From G041200185 sp041200185 (GTDB lineage Bacteria; Pseudomonadota; Alphaproteobacteria; BNTO01): DNA of 64,000 nucleotides. The stretch lies in contig CP165730.1 of NCBI GenBank assembly GCA_041200185.1, forward strand, positions 1,240,001 to 1,304,000. The letters run 5' to 3'. The notes beneath the pieces were generated by a model, which made no database searches, was not told the origin of the DNA, and worked only from the letters and a program-made list of their open reading frames with translations. Within the stretch, counting starts at the first letter, position 1, and every line of letters begins with the position of its first letter. The position numbers and the translations under genes were made by a program. Positions 27,691 through 36,596 of this stretch are shown piece after piece.

Positions 27691-27993
27691 ATGGTGTCAG
27701 AGATGGTAGAAAAGAAAGGTGGAGAAGGGCGCTCGGCTGGAGATCGAGGAGGGGTTGATAAATCTGGTTTTAAAAAACCTCAGTTTTTTAGACAGAGGTC
27801 TTGCCCTTTTTCGGGCGAAGACGCGTTGAAGATTGATTATAAGGACGTGAGGGTCCTGTCTAAGTTTTTGTCTGAACGCGGAAAGATTATCCCGAGCCGT
27901 GTGACTTACGTTTGCTTTAAAAAACAGCGCGAATTGGCAAAAGCTGTAAAAAGAGCTCGGTTTTTGGCTTTATTACCTTATGTGAACGACTAG
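27691..27993 (+). CDS. rpsR: 30S ribosomal protein S18
   Basis: 100 residues from the ATG at 27691; AAGGAGG lies at 27678-27684, too close to an ATG at 27685. The core is IDYKDVRVLSKFLSERGKII and KKQRELAKAVKRARFLALLP. An N-terminal glycine- and lysine-rich extension of about 30 residues precedes it. The rplI gene usually found next is absent. Confidence 0.95.
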   Translation: MVSEMVEKKGGEGRSAGDRGGVDKSGFKKPQFFRQRSCPFSGEDALKIDYKDVRVLSKFLSERGKIIPSRVTYVCFKKQRELAKAVKRARFLALLPYVND

Positions 27994-28008
27994 GAAGGCG
28001 GGTGGATT

Positions 28009-28323
28009 ATGTTTGCAGTCATTAAAACAGGTGGAAAACAGTACCGCGTTAGTGAGGGAAGTCTTTTCCGCGCAGAAAAAGTTGAGGGTGAAAAAGGACA
28101 AGTTGTTGAACTCGATCAGGTTATGATGGTTGATCGCGATGGGGCTGTGACTCTTGGGCAACCGACAGTAACTGGTGCCAAGGTCCTTGTTGAAATTGTC
28201 GACCAAATTCGAGATAAAAAGGTGTTAATTTTCAAGAAAATACGCCGGCATAATTACCGTCGCAAGAAGGGGCATCGGCAGATGTTATCGATTTTGCGAG
28301 TTAAAGAGATTGTAGCGGCCTAA
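28009..28323 (+). CDS. rplU: 50S ribosomal protein L21
   Basis: 104 residues, MFAVIKTGGKQYRVSEGS, and KKVLIFKKIRRHNYRRKKGHRQ near the end, both diagnostic. It follows rpsR by 15 bases and precedes rpmA by 14. Confidence 0.96.
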   Translation: MFAVIKTGGKQYRVSEGSLFRAEKVEGEKGQVVELDQVMMVDRDGAVTLGQPTVTGAKVLVEIVDQIRDKKVLIFKKIRRHNYRRKKGHRQMLSILRVKEIVAA

Positions 28324-28337
28324 GCAAGGAGGAAATC

Positions 28338-28586
28338 ATGGCAACAAAAAAAGCGGGTGGTAGTTCTCGTAACGGGCGCGATTCTGCGGGACGTCGTCTT
28401 GGTGTGAAGAAGTTCGGCGGTGAACAGATCTTAGCGGGATCGATCATTGTTCGTCAGAGAGGAACGAAGTTTTTTCCTGGACAGAATGTTGGCATGGGGC
28501 GTGATCATACGCTTTATGCTCGGATGGATGGGACTGTCTCCTTTACTGTGGGTGCCAAAAAGCGGTCTTTTGTGCACGTTATTTGA
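28338..28586 (+). CDS. rpmA: 50S ribosomal protein L27
   Basis: 82 residues, MATKKAGGSSRNGRDSAGRR then LGVKKFGGEQILAGSIIVRQ and the GxNVGMGRDHTLYA block. The usual obgE neighbour is missing; the operon ends here with a terminator. Confidence 0.96.
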   Translation: MATKKAGGSSRNGRDSAGRRLGVKKFGGEQILAGSIIVRQRGTKFFPGQNVGMGRDHTLYARMDGTVSFTVGAKKRSFVHVI

Positions 28587-28603
28587 AGTATCCGTTCCTT
28601 TGT

Positions 28604-28633
28604 GAGGAGGAGGTAGTTCCTCCTCTTTTTTTT
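28604..28633 (+). terminator. Terminator of the ribosomal operon
   Basis: GAGGAGG, a ten-to-eleven-base loop and CCTCCTC, followed by eight T. Confidence 0.88.
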
Positions 28634-28663
28634 GAGGGAAAGCATTGAGGAAAGCCGTTTTCG

Positions 28664-30433
28664 TTAAAAAATAAGGCAACAGCCTCCGTCGTAGTCGATG
28701 CGGGATTTGAGAAGAGATTCTTCGTCTGCAACCCCAGCAAGGTAGTCGTGAAGGGCGCTACTGCAGAAGTCACTAGGGGTGAAGTTGTTGGCGAGGGTCC
28801 TATCGGGGAGGAGGCCGACGCTTTGTAAAAGACTCGCAACGGCCTGGCTACAGAACTGTTTTGAGGGATCTTTGATGTGCTTGTTAGCCTTAGCTGTCGA
28901 TTTGGCAAGTTCTCCCAAATTGGCATTATAGGTTTTTCCAAGTTCACGGATGATGTGGGGAAGGAGATCCTTGAGAGGAACAGGGGTGCTCAAAATGCGG
29001 GCAAAGACGTTGCCATCATATCTAGCCAGTAGGAGTTGTAAGGGAACAATATGAACCCCTCTCTTTCCCGTGGAGTGGAGGCTAAAGGCCGTAAGATCAT
29101 CAGGTTCGCAAAACTGGAGGATCTGAATGATATCGTCAAGCATTTTTTTCCTACGTTCTTCACTGCCTTTTGTGTAGTGCAAACCGCCGTGGCGTCGAGC
29201 AATCTCTATAACATCGCGAATGAGGTGGGGCGTTGCAATAACGACCATTCCAACGTGCGAAATCCCTAGAGGATTGGTTTGATTCTGATTAGTTTTTTTG
29301 CGTATGACGGAGCTGACAGCGCCGTTTCCTCCGAAAAGGAGAAGACTACCCGTCGTCATACGAATGGCCTCATGAGCAAAAAAGTCATTAGCTGCGTCGT
29401 CATTCATGCGAAACCGATCGTCAAACAAAAAATTAAGTTCATTGCTCAGGGGTAATTCCAATGTCCAGTTATAGAAGTGAAAAATGTTATCTTGTGTTGG
29501 TTGGCTGGGGGCAATAAGTGCAGGTGGATTAGGATCTTGTGTCGATTGAATGGTCTCAATAAGGGGTGAAGGATCCGCCGGTTCTTCACTGTCTTGGACT
29601 ATGTTCGACAGGCTATCATGAGACGCGGATGTACGTATAGTTAATGTCACAGCTTCGCGTTGCGAGTTTCCCTCTGGGGATTGAACTTCAGATCTGCGTT
29701 CAAGGCGAACGTCAACCGAACCGATTGTAGGAAGCTCTGACAAACTACTAATAACGGCGATCGCTGCCCGCTGAATGGTCGCGTTCTCATTGGACACAAA
29801 CTGGTTGGGAACAAAATGGCTTCCTCCTACGGCTCTTAAACCTCGTGCCTCAACAAGAGAAATGGGTTGGTTAGACGAGAGAGAGGCATTTCGTCGATGA
29901 GATCTTTTGTACTGTTCATAGGGGAACGAAGTACTTTCCGGCTCTTCAATGATGACGGGCTGTCTTCTTGGCTTAGTTCGAGGAAGAGGAGGCTTGGAAC
30001 TTGGGAAGGTTCCTTTTCTAGGATGTACGTAATTTTCCATGACTGTATCTTCTGATGAAGAGGAGGAAGAAGAAGAAGAAGAAGAAGAAGAAGAAGAAGA
30101 AGAAGAAGAGGTCGCATCTTCTCGACAAGAAGCAACAATATTCTCAAATTTCGATGATGAAGAACTTGCTCCTAAAGAAGCAGAGGGGCTTTCAAAAATA
30201 GAGGCTGATGAACTACGCTTCATAGCCGGTAGATTTGTAACGCGGTTATGATAATAAGAGGAACGCGTCAATTTCGAAGTGAGGGGAGAAGCTGAATGCA
30301 TAATAAAGCTCGACGACCAAGAGCGTTGCATGAATGGATAGGGTTGTTGAAGGTCAGGGTTCTCCGGCAGGTGACTGGCATGAGCTGTTAGGAGTGGTAA
30401 TAAGCATAAGAACAATACTTTCTTGTTATTCAT
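28664..30433 (-). CDS. Secreted permuted NlpC/P60-like protein with polyserine tract and C-terminal CaaX box (putative effector)
   Basis: 589 residues with a signal peptide (MNNKKVLFLCLLPLLTAHAS). The N-terminal half is low-complexity, rich in Ser and Pro, with 19 serines in a row at about 109-127 and a proline-rich PPLPRTKPRRQP. The C-terminal half matches the protein at 44246-45385: TTGSLLLF, then GISHVGMVV with a histidine at about 393, HGGL, YDGNVFARIL, LKDLLPHIIRELG, and QFCSQAVASLL with a cysteine at about 528. A His early and a Cys late is the order of permuted papain-like (YiiX-type) hydrolases. The last residues are DYDGGCCLIF: the last four are a C-a-a-X prenylation motif with a second cysteine before it. 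Enzyme activity and host targeting are inferred. Confidence 0.75.
   Translation of the reverse strand: MNNKKVLFLCLLPLLTAHASHLPENPDLQQPYPFMQRSWSSSFIMHSASPLTSKLTRSSYYHNRVTNLPAMKRSSSASIFESPSASLGASSSSSKFENIVASCREDATSSSSSSSSSSSSSSSSSSSEDTVMENYVHPRKGTFPSSKPPLPRTKPRRQPVIIEEPESTSFPYEQYKRSHRRNASLSSNQPISLVEARGLRAVGGSHFVPNQFVSNENATIQRAAIAVISSLSELPTIGSVDVRLERRSEVQSPEGNSQREAVTLTIRTSASHDSLSNIVQDSEEPADPSPLIETIQSTQDPNPPALIAPSQPTQDNIFHFYNWTLELPLSNELNFLFDDRFRMNDDAANDFFAHEAIRMTTGSLLLFGGNGAVSSVIRKKTNQNQTNPLGISHVGMVVIATPHLIRDVIEIARRHGGLHYTKGSEERRKKMLDDIIQILQFCEPDDLTAFSLHSTGKRGVHIVPLQLLLARYDGNVFARILSTPVPLKDLLPHIIRELGKTYNANLGELAKSTAKANKHIKDPSKQFCSQAVASLLQSVGLLPDRTLANNFTPSDFCSSALHDYLAGVADEESLLKSRIDYDGGCCLIF
30053..30109. 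repeat. Serine-codon microsatellite
   Basis: Nineteen consecutive serine codons in the 28664-30433 gene, fourteen of them an uninterrupted triplet repeat (AGA on the + strand, TCT in the gene). Slippage here would change length in steps of one residue without breaking the frame. Confidence 0.9.
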
Positions 30434-30596
30434 AAAAATTACCTTAATACTTTACTTACTGCATTCACATTGTATTAGATAATTATTAACGAATAGTTAA
30501 CAATTATTAATTTGTGTTAAAAATAATTAGGTAATAATAGTGGTATGAAAAATAGGAGATTTTGATCTATACTTAATTCGTGGGGGAGTAACTTAG

Positions 30597-31358
30597 GTGT
30601 ATATCGTGTTGGGGATCTTAGGTAGGAGTGATCAGACTGGTTTTGCCATGTTGGCTAGTTTTATGGGGACTTTGATGGTGGCTATGGGGTCGCAATTGGA
30701 GGCTAAGGAAGAAGAACAAGAGCCACAGAAGACGACGAAAGCAAAAAAATCCAAAGATGTAGCTAAAGCCATGGAAAAAGCTTTGTACGTTTACGAGCAG
30801 GTGGCAGCGGGGAGTATGCAATCCCTCAATCAAATGGCGCTAGCGTGTTTCCATTTGGCTGAAAAAACTGAGGATATCCAGGAACAAATGGCTCGATATG
30901 AAAAAGCCGCTCTGACGTTTGATAAAGCAGCTAAGGCAGGTTGCGCAGAGGCTCAATACAATGCAGGGCTTACGTTCAATAAACTTGGAGATCTTTATAA
31001 ACGAACAGATTTAGCACAAGCTAACCAGGCTTACGAGACATCAGCCACCTACTATCGGCAAAGTGTCGCTTCAAATAAAGAACATCCAGATTTAGCCTTA
31101 AAGGCGGCTATTAACCTAGCCATCATGATGTTAAATGGAGATATTCCTGTGGTAACCGAAGAAATGTCAAAATGGGTCGAGCTGGCGCATTCCTTGGCTC
31201 AGCAATACCCCAAGAAAGTTAAAGCACTCATGGATACTGTGATGGCTATCTTCATCAAAATCGAATCCAAAGATGAGGCGTCTAAGGAAAAGGATAAAAC
31301 GCAAACGACGACAATCAGCGAAGGGGCATCGACTGAACATAAGTCTATCGCTGCATAG
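30597..31358 (+). CDS. Exported Sel1/TPR-like repeat protein
   Basis: 253 residues from a GTG at 30597 with GGGGGAG upstream; an ATG at 30648 gives a cleaner signal peptide (MLASFMGTLMVAMGSQLEA). The body is helical with repeat-like blocks: EKALYVYEQVAAGSMQSLNQ, YEKAALTFDKAAKAGCAEAQ, YNAGLTFNKLGDLYKR. The AxxG-xxxA-xxxLG spacing resembles Sel1 repeats, which mediate protein-protein contacts. The ends are rich in Lys and Glu. It is divergent from the CaaX protein gene. The partner is unknown. Confidence 0.65.
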   Translation: MYIVLGILGRSDQTGFAMLASFMGTLMVAMGSQLEAKEEEQEPQKTTKAKKSKDVAKAMEKALYVYEQVAAGSMQSLNQMALACFHLAEKTEDIQEQMARYEKAALTFDKAAKAGCAEAQYNAGLTFNKLGDLYKRTDLAQANQAYETSATYYRQSVASNKEHPDLALKAAINLAIMMLNGDIPVVTEEMSKWVELAHSLAQQYPKKVKALMDTVMAIFIKIESKDEASKEKDKTQTTTISEGASTEHKSIAA

Positions 31359-31370
31359 CCAAAAGGAAAC

Positions 31371-31400
31371 GGAAGGAGCGTTGTCCCCTCCTTCCTCTTT
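31371..31400 (+). terminator. Terminator after the Sel1-like gene
   Basis: GGAAGGAG, nine bases, CTCCTTCC, then TCTTT. It starts 13 bases after the stop codon. Confidence 0.75.
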
Positions 31401-31879
31401 GGATTACCTTTTTGAAATGAGATGATCGCCCAGTTTCGTAGGTGAGAAATTTACAGGGAAAAAGCCCGAATTAGTGAGCCGGCTAACTTGTCTAATCTCT
31501 TCTTATTGCCTAGATTTCCAGAATATGCAAATTCGGCTTAAAAAATACAGCAATAATTATTTATTCTTTGATGTAATGATAAATTTTTCAAAAACGTACC
31601 TAACGTAAAACTTTAAGTTTGGCTTAATCCAATATTTCCACTTCTTAGTCCTTCCTTTCTATCCATCAATTTAGAATAGATCGATCTCGAATAAGTTTAA
31701 TTTCGTATAAAAACTTATACTAAATTTTTAGATAAATATGTACTTCACTGTCAATTCACTAATTCAAATAAAACTCATACGGCGAGAACGTAAGCCCTTA
31801 ATGCAGATTCACCTGGATCCATCCCTAATAACACTCAAAAACCATTCTCTCAAGCCACAGTAAACTCCGGCTTTTCATG
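31401..31879. other. AT-rich intergenic region
   Basis: No gene seen. It flanks the ISXO2-type remnant on its 3' side and may include its decayed end. Confidence 0.4.
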
Positions 31880-32320
31880 ATTGAAATTTTTTTGACGTTA
31901 AGTCGCCACTCACATTCGCGAAAATATGAATAAAGTGCTGTACATCTTCTTTTATGCCTCTTGGCCTGCCTCCAAAAAGTTTAAACTCCATGAATGTGCC
32001 TTTTCTTTAACAAATTCTTTTTCATGGTTAACTCTTTTGTGAGTAAAGTCAGAAACATCTAGGGCATCGTAACTTTTTCAATAATCGGTACAAACAATTT
32101 CAATAATCGGTACAAACAATTCTATCGAGTTGTACTTTGCTTTTTACTATTAGCAAAAGTGTTTCATTTTAGAGTTCTCAATATGTACTATGGTAACATT
32201 TGCTCCTCTTTTGAGTATGACGAACACAGATATCTTTCCTGCGGTACCTTTTCTGACTCCTTCTAAATAATGTTCTCTAAGCTCGACTTCCCTAAAAGAA
32301 CCACATCCTTCATGATAATT
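31880..32320 (-). pseudogene. Remnant of an ISXO2/IS1595-type transposase
   Basis: On the reverse strand, in successive frames: REHYLEGVRKGTAGKISVFV and LKRGANVTIVHIENSK (the IEaDExYFGGxRKGkrG region), then YDALDVSDFTHKRVNHEKEF (before the final catalytic position), then CTALYSYFRECEWRLNVKK (the end of the domain). Frameshifts and stops separate the pieces. A 22-base tandem duplication inside it accounts for one shift. Confidence 0.78.
32076..32119. repeat. 22-base tandem duplication
   Basis: Two perfect tandem copies of a 22-base unit (TTTCAATAATCGGTACAAAC plus AA). It lies inside the ISXO2-type transposase remnant and breaks its frame, so it is a recent slip in dead sequence. Confidence 0.9.
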
Positions 32321-32516
32321 ATTGCAAATAGAGTGTCTATTTCTATGAAGGAAGAAAACGATAAAACCCTTACCGATATCCCTAATCTAACCGGGACTCC
32401 GAGCCGCAACCCCAATAACAAGGGACTTAATAGACCTCCCTCGTGTGCCCTTTCTCCCTTGAAGAAGGACAGCTGTTACGTGGAATATGACATTTCCCTC
32501 ACAGGTCTCCTCTCTT

Positions 32517-33443
32517 CTACCTCTCCTCCTCTCCCGTTTCTGATCCCGGGAGCGAGAGACCATGGCGGATGGCTAATTTTTTGACGCGCCTTGGGTCGGC
32601 GTCTAGAACCTCAAACTCGATGCCAAGGGGGTGAACAATCAGCTCACCTCTCAGGGGAACACGGCCCGCAAGAAGGGTCACAACCCCCCCAATGGTATCG
32701 ACATCCTCATCCTCAAATCCGCGCAGCCAATCGATTTTATGTTCACAAATTCGTTCGAGAGATTCGTCGAGCTCCTCCAGAGTTGTGCTTGCGTTAAGAA
32801 CGATGGTCCCATTAGGCTGTATCTCAACAGGGTTGCTCTCGCCATGATCCTCGGCATATTGGATATCCCCGATGATCTCCTCCATGAGGCTTGCGAAAGT
32901 TACGAGTCCTTCCACACCTCCGTATTCATCAACAACGATTGCCATTCTCGTCCCCCTTTCACGCATTTGCAAGAGGAGATCAAGCGTACGCATGGTGGGG
33001 GCTATGAAAGGAATATCCTTGATGATCGTCTTCAGGGGCAATCGATTCCAGTTGCTGACCCAAGCAAGGGCGTCTTTAACCGACAGGCTCCCTAGAACGT
33101 TGTCGATGGTTCCTGAGTAAACAGGAACCTGAGATACACCTGATTTGATAAGAAGTGCCACAATTTCTTCAGGAGTCGCTGTGATGGGGGCAGCAATGAT
33201 GTTTGCATATGGGATCATAACATCCTTCGCCGTGAGGTCCTTCAGACTTAACACATTACTGAGAATGAGACGCTCATCAGTGCCAATAGAAGACTCGCCC
33301 TCCGAATCCTCCTCAATGAGCTCCTCTATTGCATCCCTCAACGAGGTATCGCTTTCTCGGCGCGAACACCACCGCCACAGTTTGCGCAACCCATCGGCTG
33401 TGCGTTGGCGGAATGTACGCTGACCTCCTCCAGATTTACTCAT
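32517..33443 (-). CDS. CBS-domain CorC/TlyC-like protein
   Basis: 308 residues. Two CBS domains (VMIPYANIIAAPITATPEE ... VPVYSGTIDNVLGSLSVKDAL and IPFIAPTMRTLDLLLQM ... MAIVVDEYGGVEGLVTFASL) and a C-terminal CorC/HlyC domain (GGVVTLLAGRVPLRGELI). The family is linked to magnesium and cobalt homeostasis; the name hemolysin C is historical. The start overlaps the end of ybeY by 8 bases, the standard ybeY-corC pairing. Confidence 0.9.
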   Translation of the reverse strand: MSKSGGGQRTFRQRTADGLRKLWRWCSRRESDTSLRDAIEELIEEDSEGESSIGTDERLILSNVLSLKDLTAKDVMIPYANIIAAPITATPEEIVALLIKSGVSQVPVYSGTIDNVLGSLSVKDALAWVSNWNRLPLKTIIKDIPFIAPTMRTLDLLLQMRERGTRMAIVVDEYGGVEGLVTFASLMEEIIGDIQYAEDHGESNPVEIQPNGTIVLNASTTLEELDESLERICEHKIDWLRGFEDEDVDTIGGVVTLLAGRVPLRGELIVHPLGIEFEVLDADPRRVKKLAIRHGLSLPGSETGEEER

Positions 33444-33966
33444 ATACGACTGGCGTTTCCTTGCAGGTGTAGGGCGAACCTATACCAAACTTCTTTAAAA
33501 TATCAACTTCCAAACTCTCCATAACCCCTGCATCTCGTTCAGACTCGTGGTCATATCCTAGTAGGTGTAGAACCCCATGAACCAAAAGGTGGACGACATG
33601 ATCACGAAATAATAGACCCAAATCTACTGACTCTTCTTGTACGGTTCCGAATGATAAAACCACATCACCTAGTAAATTATACTCAAAAGGCGATCCTAGA
33701 GGAAGAGTCGGTTCAGCGTACTCTAGCAAAGGAAACGAAAGGACGTTCGTTGGGGTGTTCTTGCCACGATAAGTAGCGTTAAGACGCTGAATTTTGGTAT
33801 CACCCGTTAATGTCAAACTTACCTGTGATGGATGCGGCCACCGCACAGTCTCGTAAACTCGCTCCAAGCAATCGCCAGCAAGGTTTTTCCAGAAACTTAA
33901 AGAGCCCTGCCGAAGCCAACAGTCTTCGTCGCATTCAAGGAGAATGAGCTGTGCTGATGAAGACAT
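33436..33966 (-). CDS. ybeY: Endoribonuclease YbeY (16S rRNA maturation)
   Basis: 176 residues from the ATG at 33966; a TTG at 33981 is possible and no ribosome site decides. The zinc motif HLLVHGVLHLLGYDHESERD has the three histidines of the HxxxHxxGxxH form. TYRGKNTPTNVLSFPL is the other conserved block. YbeY trims the 3' end of 16S rRNA and takes part in ribosome quality control. PhoH, its usual neighbour, is not next to it. Confidence 0.92.
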   Translation of the reverse strand: MSSSAQLILLECDEDCWLRQGSLSFWKNLAGDCLERVYETVRWPHPSQVSLTLTGDTKIQRLNATYRGKNTPTNVLSFPLLEYAEPTLPLGSPFEYNLLGDVVLSFGTVQEESVDLGLLFRDHVVHLLVHGVLHLLGYDHESERDAGVMESLEVDILKKFGIGSPYTCKETPVVYE

Positions 33967-34087
33967 GAGGCTGACGAGCAATCAATAAAAAAAACTCCCA
34001 AATTTAGTATAGCACAAGAGGAAAAGATCTCAGTGGGGAGGTGTCGTTTAGAGCTTAAGAGCTCTTCTGCGCAAGAGGTTGGACCTT

Positions 34088-34116
34088 TTGCATAGGAAGT
34101 GCATTTTCTATAGAAT
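34088..34116 (+). promoter_or_regulatory. Sigma-70-type promoter of ssb
   Basis: TTGCAT at 34088-34093, 17 bases, TAGAAT at 34111-34116, about 35 bases before the ssb start. Confidence 0.55.
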
Positions 34117-34150
34117 GAGGGCGAGGGGCTGAGATAAATCAAAGGGTCGT

Positions 34151-34594
34151 ATGGCAGGATCGGTTAATAAGGTTATTCTTGTCGGGAACGTCGGCAAGGA
34201 TCCCGAAATAAGAGTTATGCAGGACGGCAGCAAGCTAGCGAGTTTTTCGGTAGCAACCAGCGAATCATGGAAGGACCGCAGCAGTGGTGAGCGTGTCGAC
34301 CGCACAGAGTGGCATCGTGTTGTCGTCTTTAACGATCGTTTGGCAGAAGTTGCTGAAAAATATGTCAAAAAAGGCTCAAAAGTCTATCTTGAAGGACAGC
34401 TACAGACGCGCAAGTGGACAGATCAGCAGGGTGTTGAACGTTATACGACGGAAGTAGTTTTGGGTCGTTTCCGCGGCGATCTCGCCCTCCTGGATAACCG
34501 CTTAGGGAACAGCGGGGAGGATGATTCAGCGGGAATGCCTACGCCGGATGATCTTAAGATGACAAATATGGTCGATGACGACATCCCATTCTAG
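34151..34594 (+). CDS. ssb: Single-stranded DNA-binding protein
   Basis: 147 residues. OB fold begins MAGSVNKVILVGNVGKDPEI, with DRTEWHRVVVFNDRLAEV and YLEGQLQTRKWTDQQGVER. The acidic C-terminal tip DDDIPF, which recruits replication and repair partners, is intact. Pth follows on the same strand. Confidence 0.96.
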   Translation: MAGSVNKVILVGNVGKDPEIRVMQDGSKLASFSVATSESWKDRSSGERVDRTEWHRVVVFNDRLAEVAEKYVKKGSKVYLEGQLQTRKWTDQQGVERYTTEVVLGRFRGDLALLDNRLGNSGEDDSAGMPTPDDLKMTNMVDDDIPF

Positions 34595-34697
34595 GGCACA
34601 TGACTCGAATCATTGATTGTTTCTTCATCCAGGGATGGCGGGTTCTGCGTTCAGGTCAGTGATATGTTGGCAGGAAGGGAGGTTGGGAGTTTGGAGT

Positions 34698-35237
34698 ATG
34701 CTTGTTTTGTGTGTAGGTTTGGGAAATCCGGGTGGTGAGTATGCTACAACACGCCATAATGCCGGGTTTCTTTTTCTCGACCAGTGGGCACAAACACTGG
34801 GAGTTTTGAACTGGCGTCGTGATTTCGACGGCTTTGTTTCAGCGACGCAGTCGTCTGATCTAGGGAAGATCATCTTGTTAAAACCCCAGACTTATATGAA
34901 CGCTTCCGGCCGGTCGGTTGCGGCTTGTCTGAATTTTTTTAAACTCTCCCCTAAGGATTTGGTGGTATTTCACGATGATCTTGATTTACCCGTTGGAGTT
35001 TTTAAAGTCAAAAAAGGTGGAAGTCACGGTGGACATAACGGGCTAAGGGACATACACAGAGCTCTCGGCACGGATGCCTATGCGCGCGTGCGCATGGGAA
35101 TTGATCGTCCGGCAGATCGAGCGCAGGTAAAGGACTACGTCTTGTCGCACTTCTCTTCACCTGAGATGGAAGATATGCAGTTTTGCTTTCGTAATATTAT
35201 TGAAAAATTAGATCAAATTTTGCCACGTGAGTCTTAG
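34698..35237 (+). CDS. pth: Peptidyl-tRNA hydrolase
   Basis: 179 residues from the ATG at 34698 (MLVLCVGLGNPGGEYATTRH), with GGGAG just upstream. The catalytic histidine is in TRHNAGF; KPQTYMNASGRSV and the FHDDLDLPVG, GGSHGGHNGL blocks are family marks. It frees tRNA from peptidyl-tRNA that drops off ribosomes. The ychF gene, a frequent neighbour, lies 20 kb away here. Confidence 0.95.
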   Translation: MLVLCVGLGNPGGEYATTRHNAGFLFLDQWAQTLGVLNWRRDFDGFVSATQSSDLGKIILLKPQTYMNASGRSVAACLNFFKLSPKDLVVFHDDLDLPVGVFKVKKGGSHGGHNGLRDIHRALGTDAYARVRMGIDRPADRAQVKDYVLSHFSSPEMEDMQFCFRNIIEKLDQILPRES

Positions 35238-35456
35238 ACTATCGTTCTATTTTTGAGGGTTTCAAATATGTGCTGCGAATATGGAGACGATTGGGTAGAG
35301 TCCACAGTAATATAATGTCTATAGTGAGGTCACTCCGTATCGATGCCTCAAGTGATTTGTGGAAGGATGATTATATGAATTGTAGAGCACATGCATATTT
35401 GCCATGACTCGCGTCAAGTCCATTATATCACTGGCGTCTTTGCCTCTCTGCATCTC

Positions 35457-35486
35457 TTGCTGTGCTACTACTATTTGTGGTATACT
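35457..35486 (+). promoter_or_regulatory. Sigma-70-type promoter of the pyrophosphatase gene
   Basis: TTGCTG, 18 bases, TATACT; the gene starts at 35519. Confidence 0.5.
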
Positions 35487-35518
35487 CCTCCGGTTGTTTG
35501 GTTATAAATGAGGGAAAC

Positions 35519-35887
35519 ATGGACGCCACACGAGATTACTGGACTTATCTGGCTTCACTCCTTAAGAGACATGGCTTCGAGATTGATCGTCCTAAAGGCT
35601 CGGCTCATCCTCGTTATCCCGAGAGGATTTATCCAATCGATTACGGTTTTATTCCAGGAACGGCTTCCTCGGATGGCCAGGGGATCGATCTTTTTCATGG
35701 AACGGCTCAAAACGGTGAGATCGCCGGTATTATTTGTACTCTCGACGATGTTAAAAAAGACTCAGAAATCAAGGTGCTTTTTGAATGTACCGAAGAGGAA
35801 GTCCAGACAGCGCTAAGAATTCTCTCCTTCCCGCCTATGTACAGAATCCTCGTGCGTCACCCTCGAGGTGATGAAGAAGTGAAATAA
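35519..35887 (+). CDS. Small inorganic pyrophosphatase-type protein
   Basis: 122 residues from the ATG at 35519 (MDATRDYWTYLASLLKRHG); an upstream extension is not needed. The motifs RPKGSAHPRYPERIYPIDYG, FIPGTASSDGQGIDLFHG and ICTLDDVKKDSEIKV match a short, divergent branch of soluble pyrophosphatases found as stand-alone proteins in several phyla. These lack part of the metal-binding set of full-length Ppa, so hydrolysis of pyrophosphate is likely but not certain. A 256-base near-copy of its 5' end lies at 42441-42696 (reverse strand). Confidence 0.75.
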   Translation: MDATRDYWTYLASLLKRHGFEIDRPKGSAHPRYPERIYPIDYGFIPGTASSDGQGIDLFHGTAQNGEIAGIICTLDDVKKDSEIKVLFECTEEEVQTALRILSFPPMYRILVRHPRGDEEVK

Positions 35888-36596
35888 TGACAGGATTATT
35901 CATTCTTCGGTTAGGGCTTGCAAGATAGGGAGTGTAGGGAAACAACCTCTCGGAGGACCTGGACGGTTTTTCTTGGTTTTTGTTTTTAGGCCGAGGAAGT
36001 TTGACGCTGGTGGGGATGTAGTTTTCCCTAGGAAAGGCAAAAAGTTTTTTGATACAAAACAAACAAGTTGTCAGCAGGCTCATACTCCACTGTTATTCAT
36101 TCAGCAGTACTTAGCAGACTGTAAACAGAAGGCGGATGTTTTCGAACTGCTTTTCCTAAAAATTCCAATAAACACCTCCAAAATTTAACCCTGTTTTAAC
36201 CTCCCAAAAACATGTTCGATTTCGCCTTGCTTTTGCGAACAAAATGCATACGGCCCAGCACAGCTGACAACTTTTGCGCATAACAAAAATCTTTTAAAAT
36301 CCATCATTTCCTCCCCTCTCCTTTAAAGGCCACAAAACACGACAAGCCTTCTATTTCGGAAAACTCATTCGATCACACTAACCCAACCTTCGTAAGGGTT
36401 CTAAGCCACTAGATTCTTGTCAGAAAACTTATTGCGGATTCGATTTCACAATCCGAACTTTAAGTCTATAAAACTGGTGAGACTCGGAAAAGTTCGGCAC
36501 ATAGGCCCGAGTTTTGTTGATTCGATCGGAGCATCTTAGATACCCCATTTTTCAACTTAGCCAGACTTTTATTGTTTTCCCCGTTACCGCACACCA
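35888..36596. other. Non-coding region
   Basis: About 700 bases with no supported gene. Frames at 35973-36188 and 36466-36684 (reverse) lack ribosome sites and known families. Confidence 0.4.

Noticed and set aside
30039..30251. Forward frame with a long poly-glutamate stretch
   Set aside because: It is the antisense of the polyserine codons of the 28664-30433 gene.
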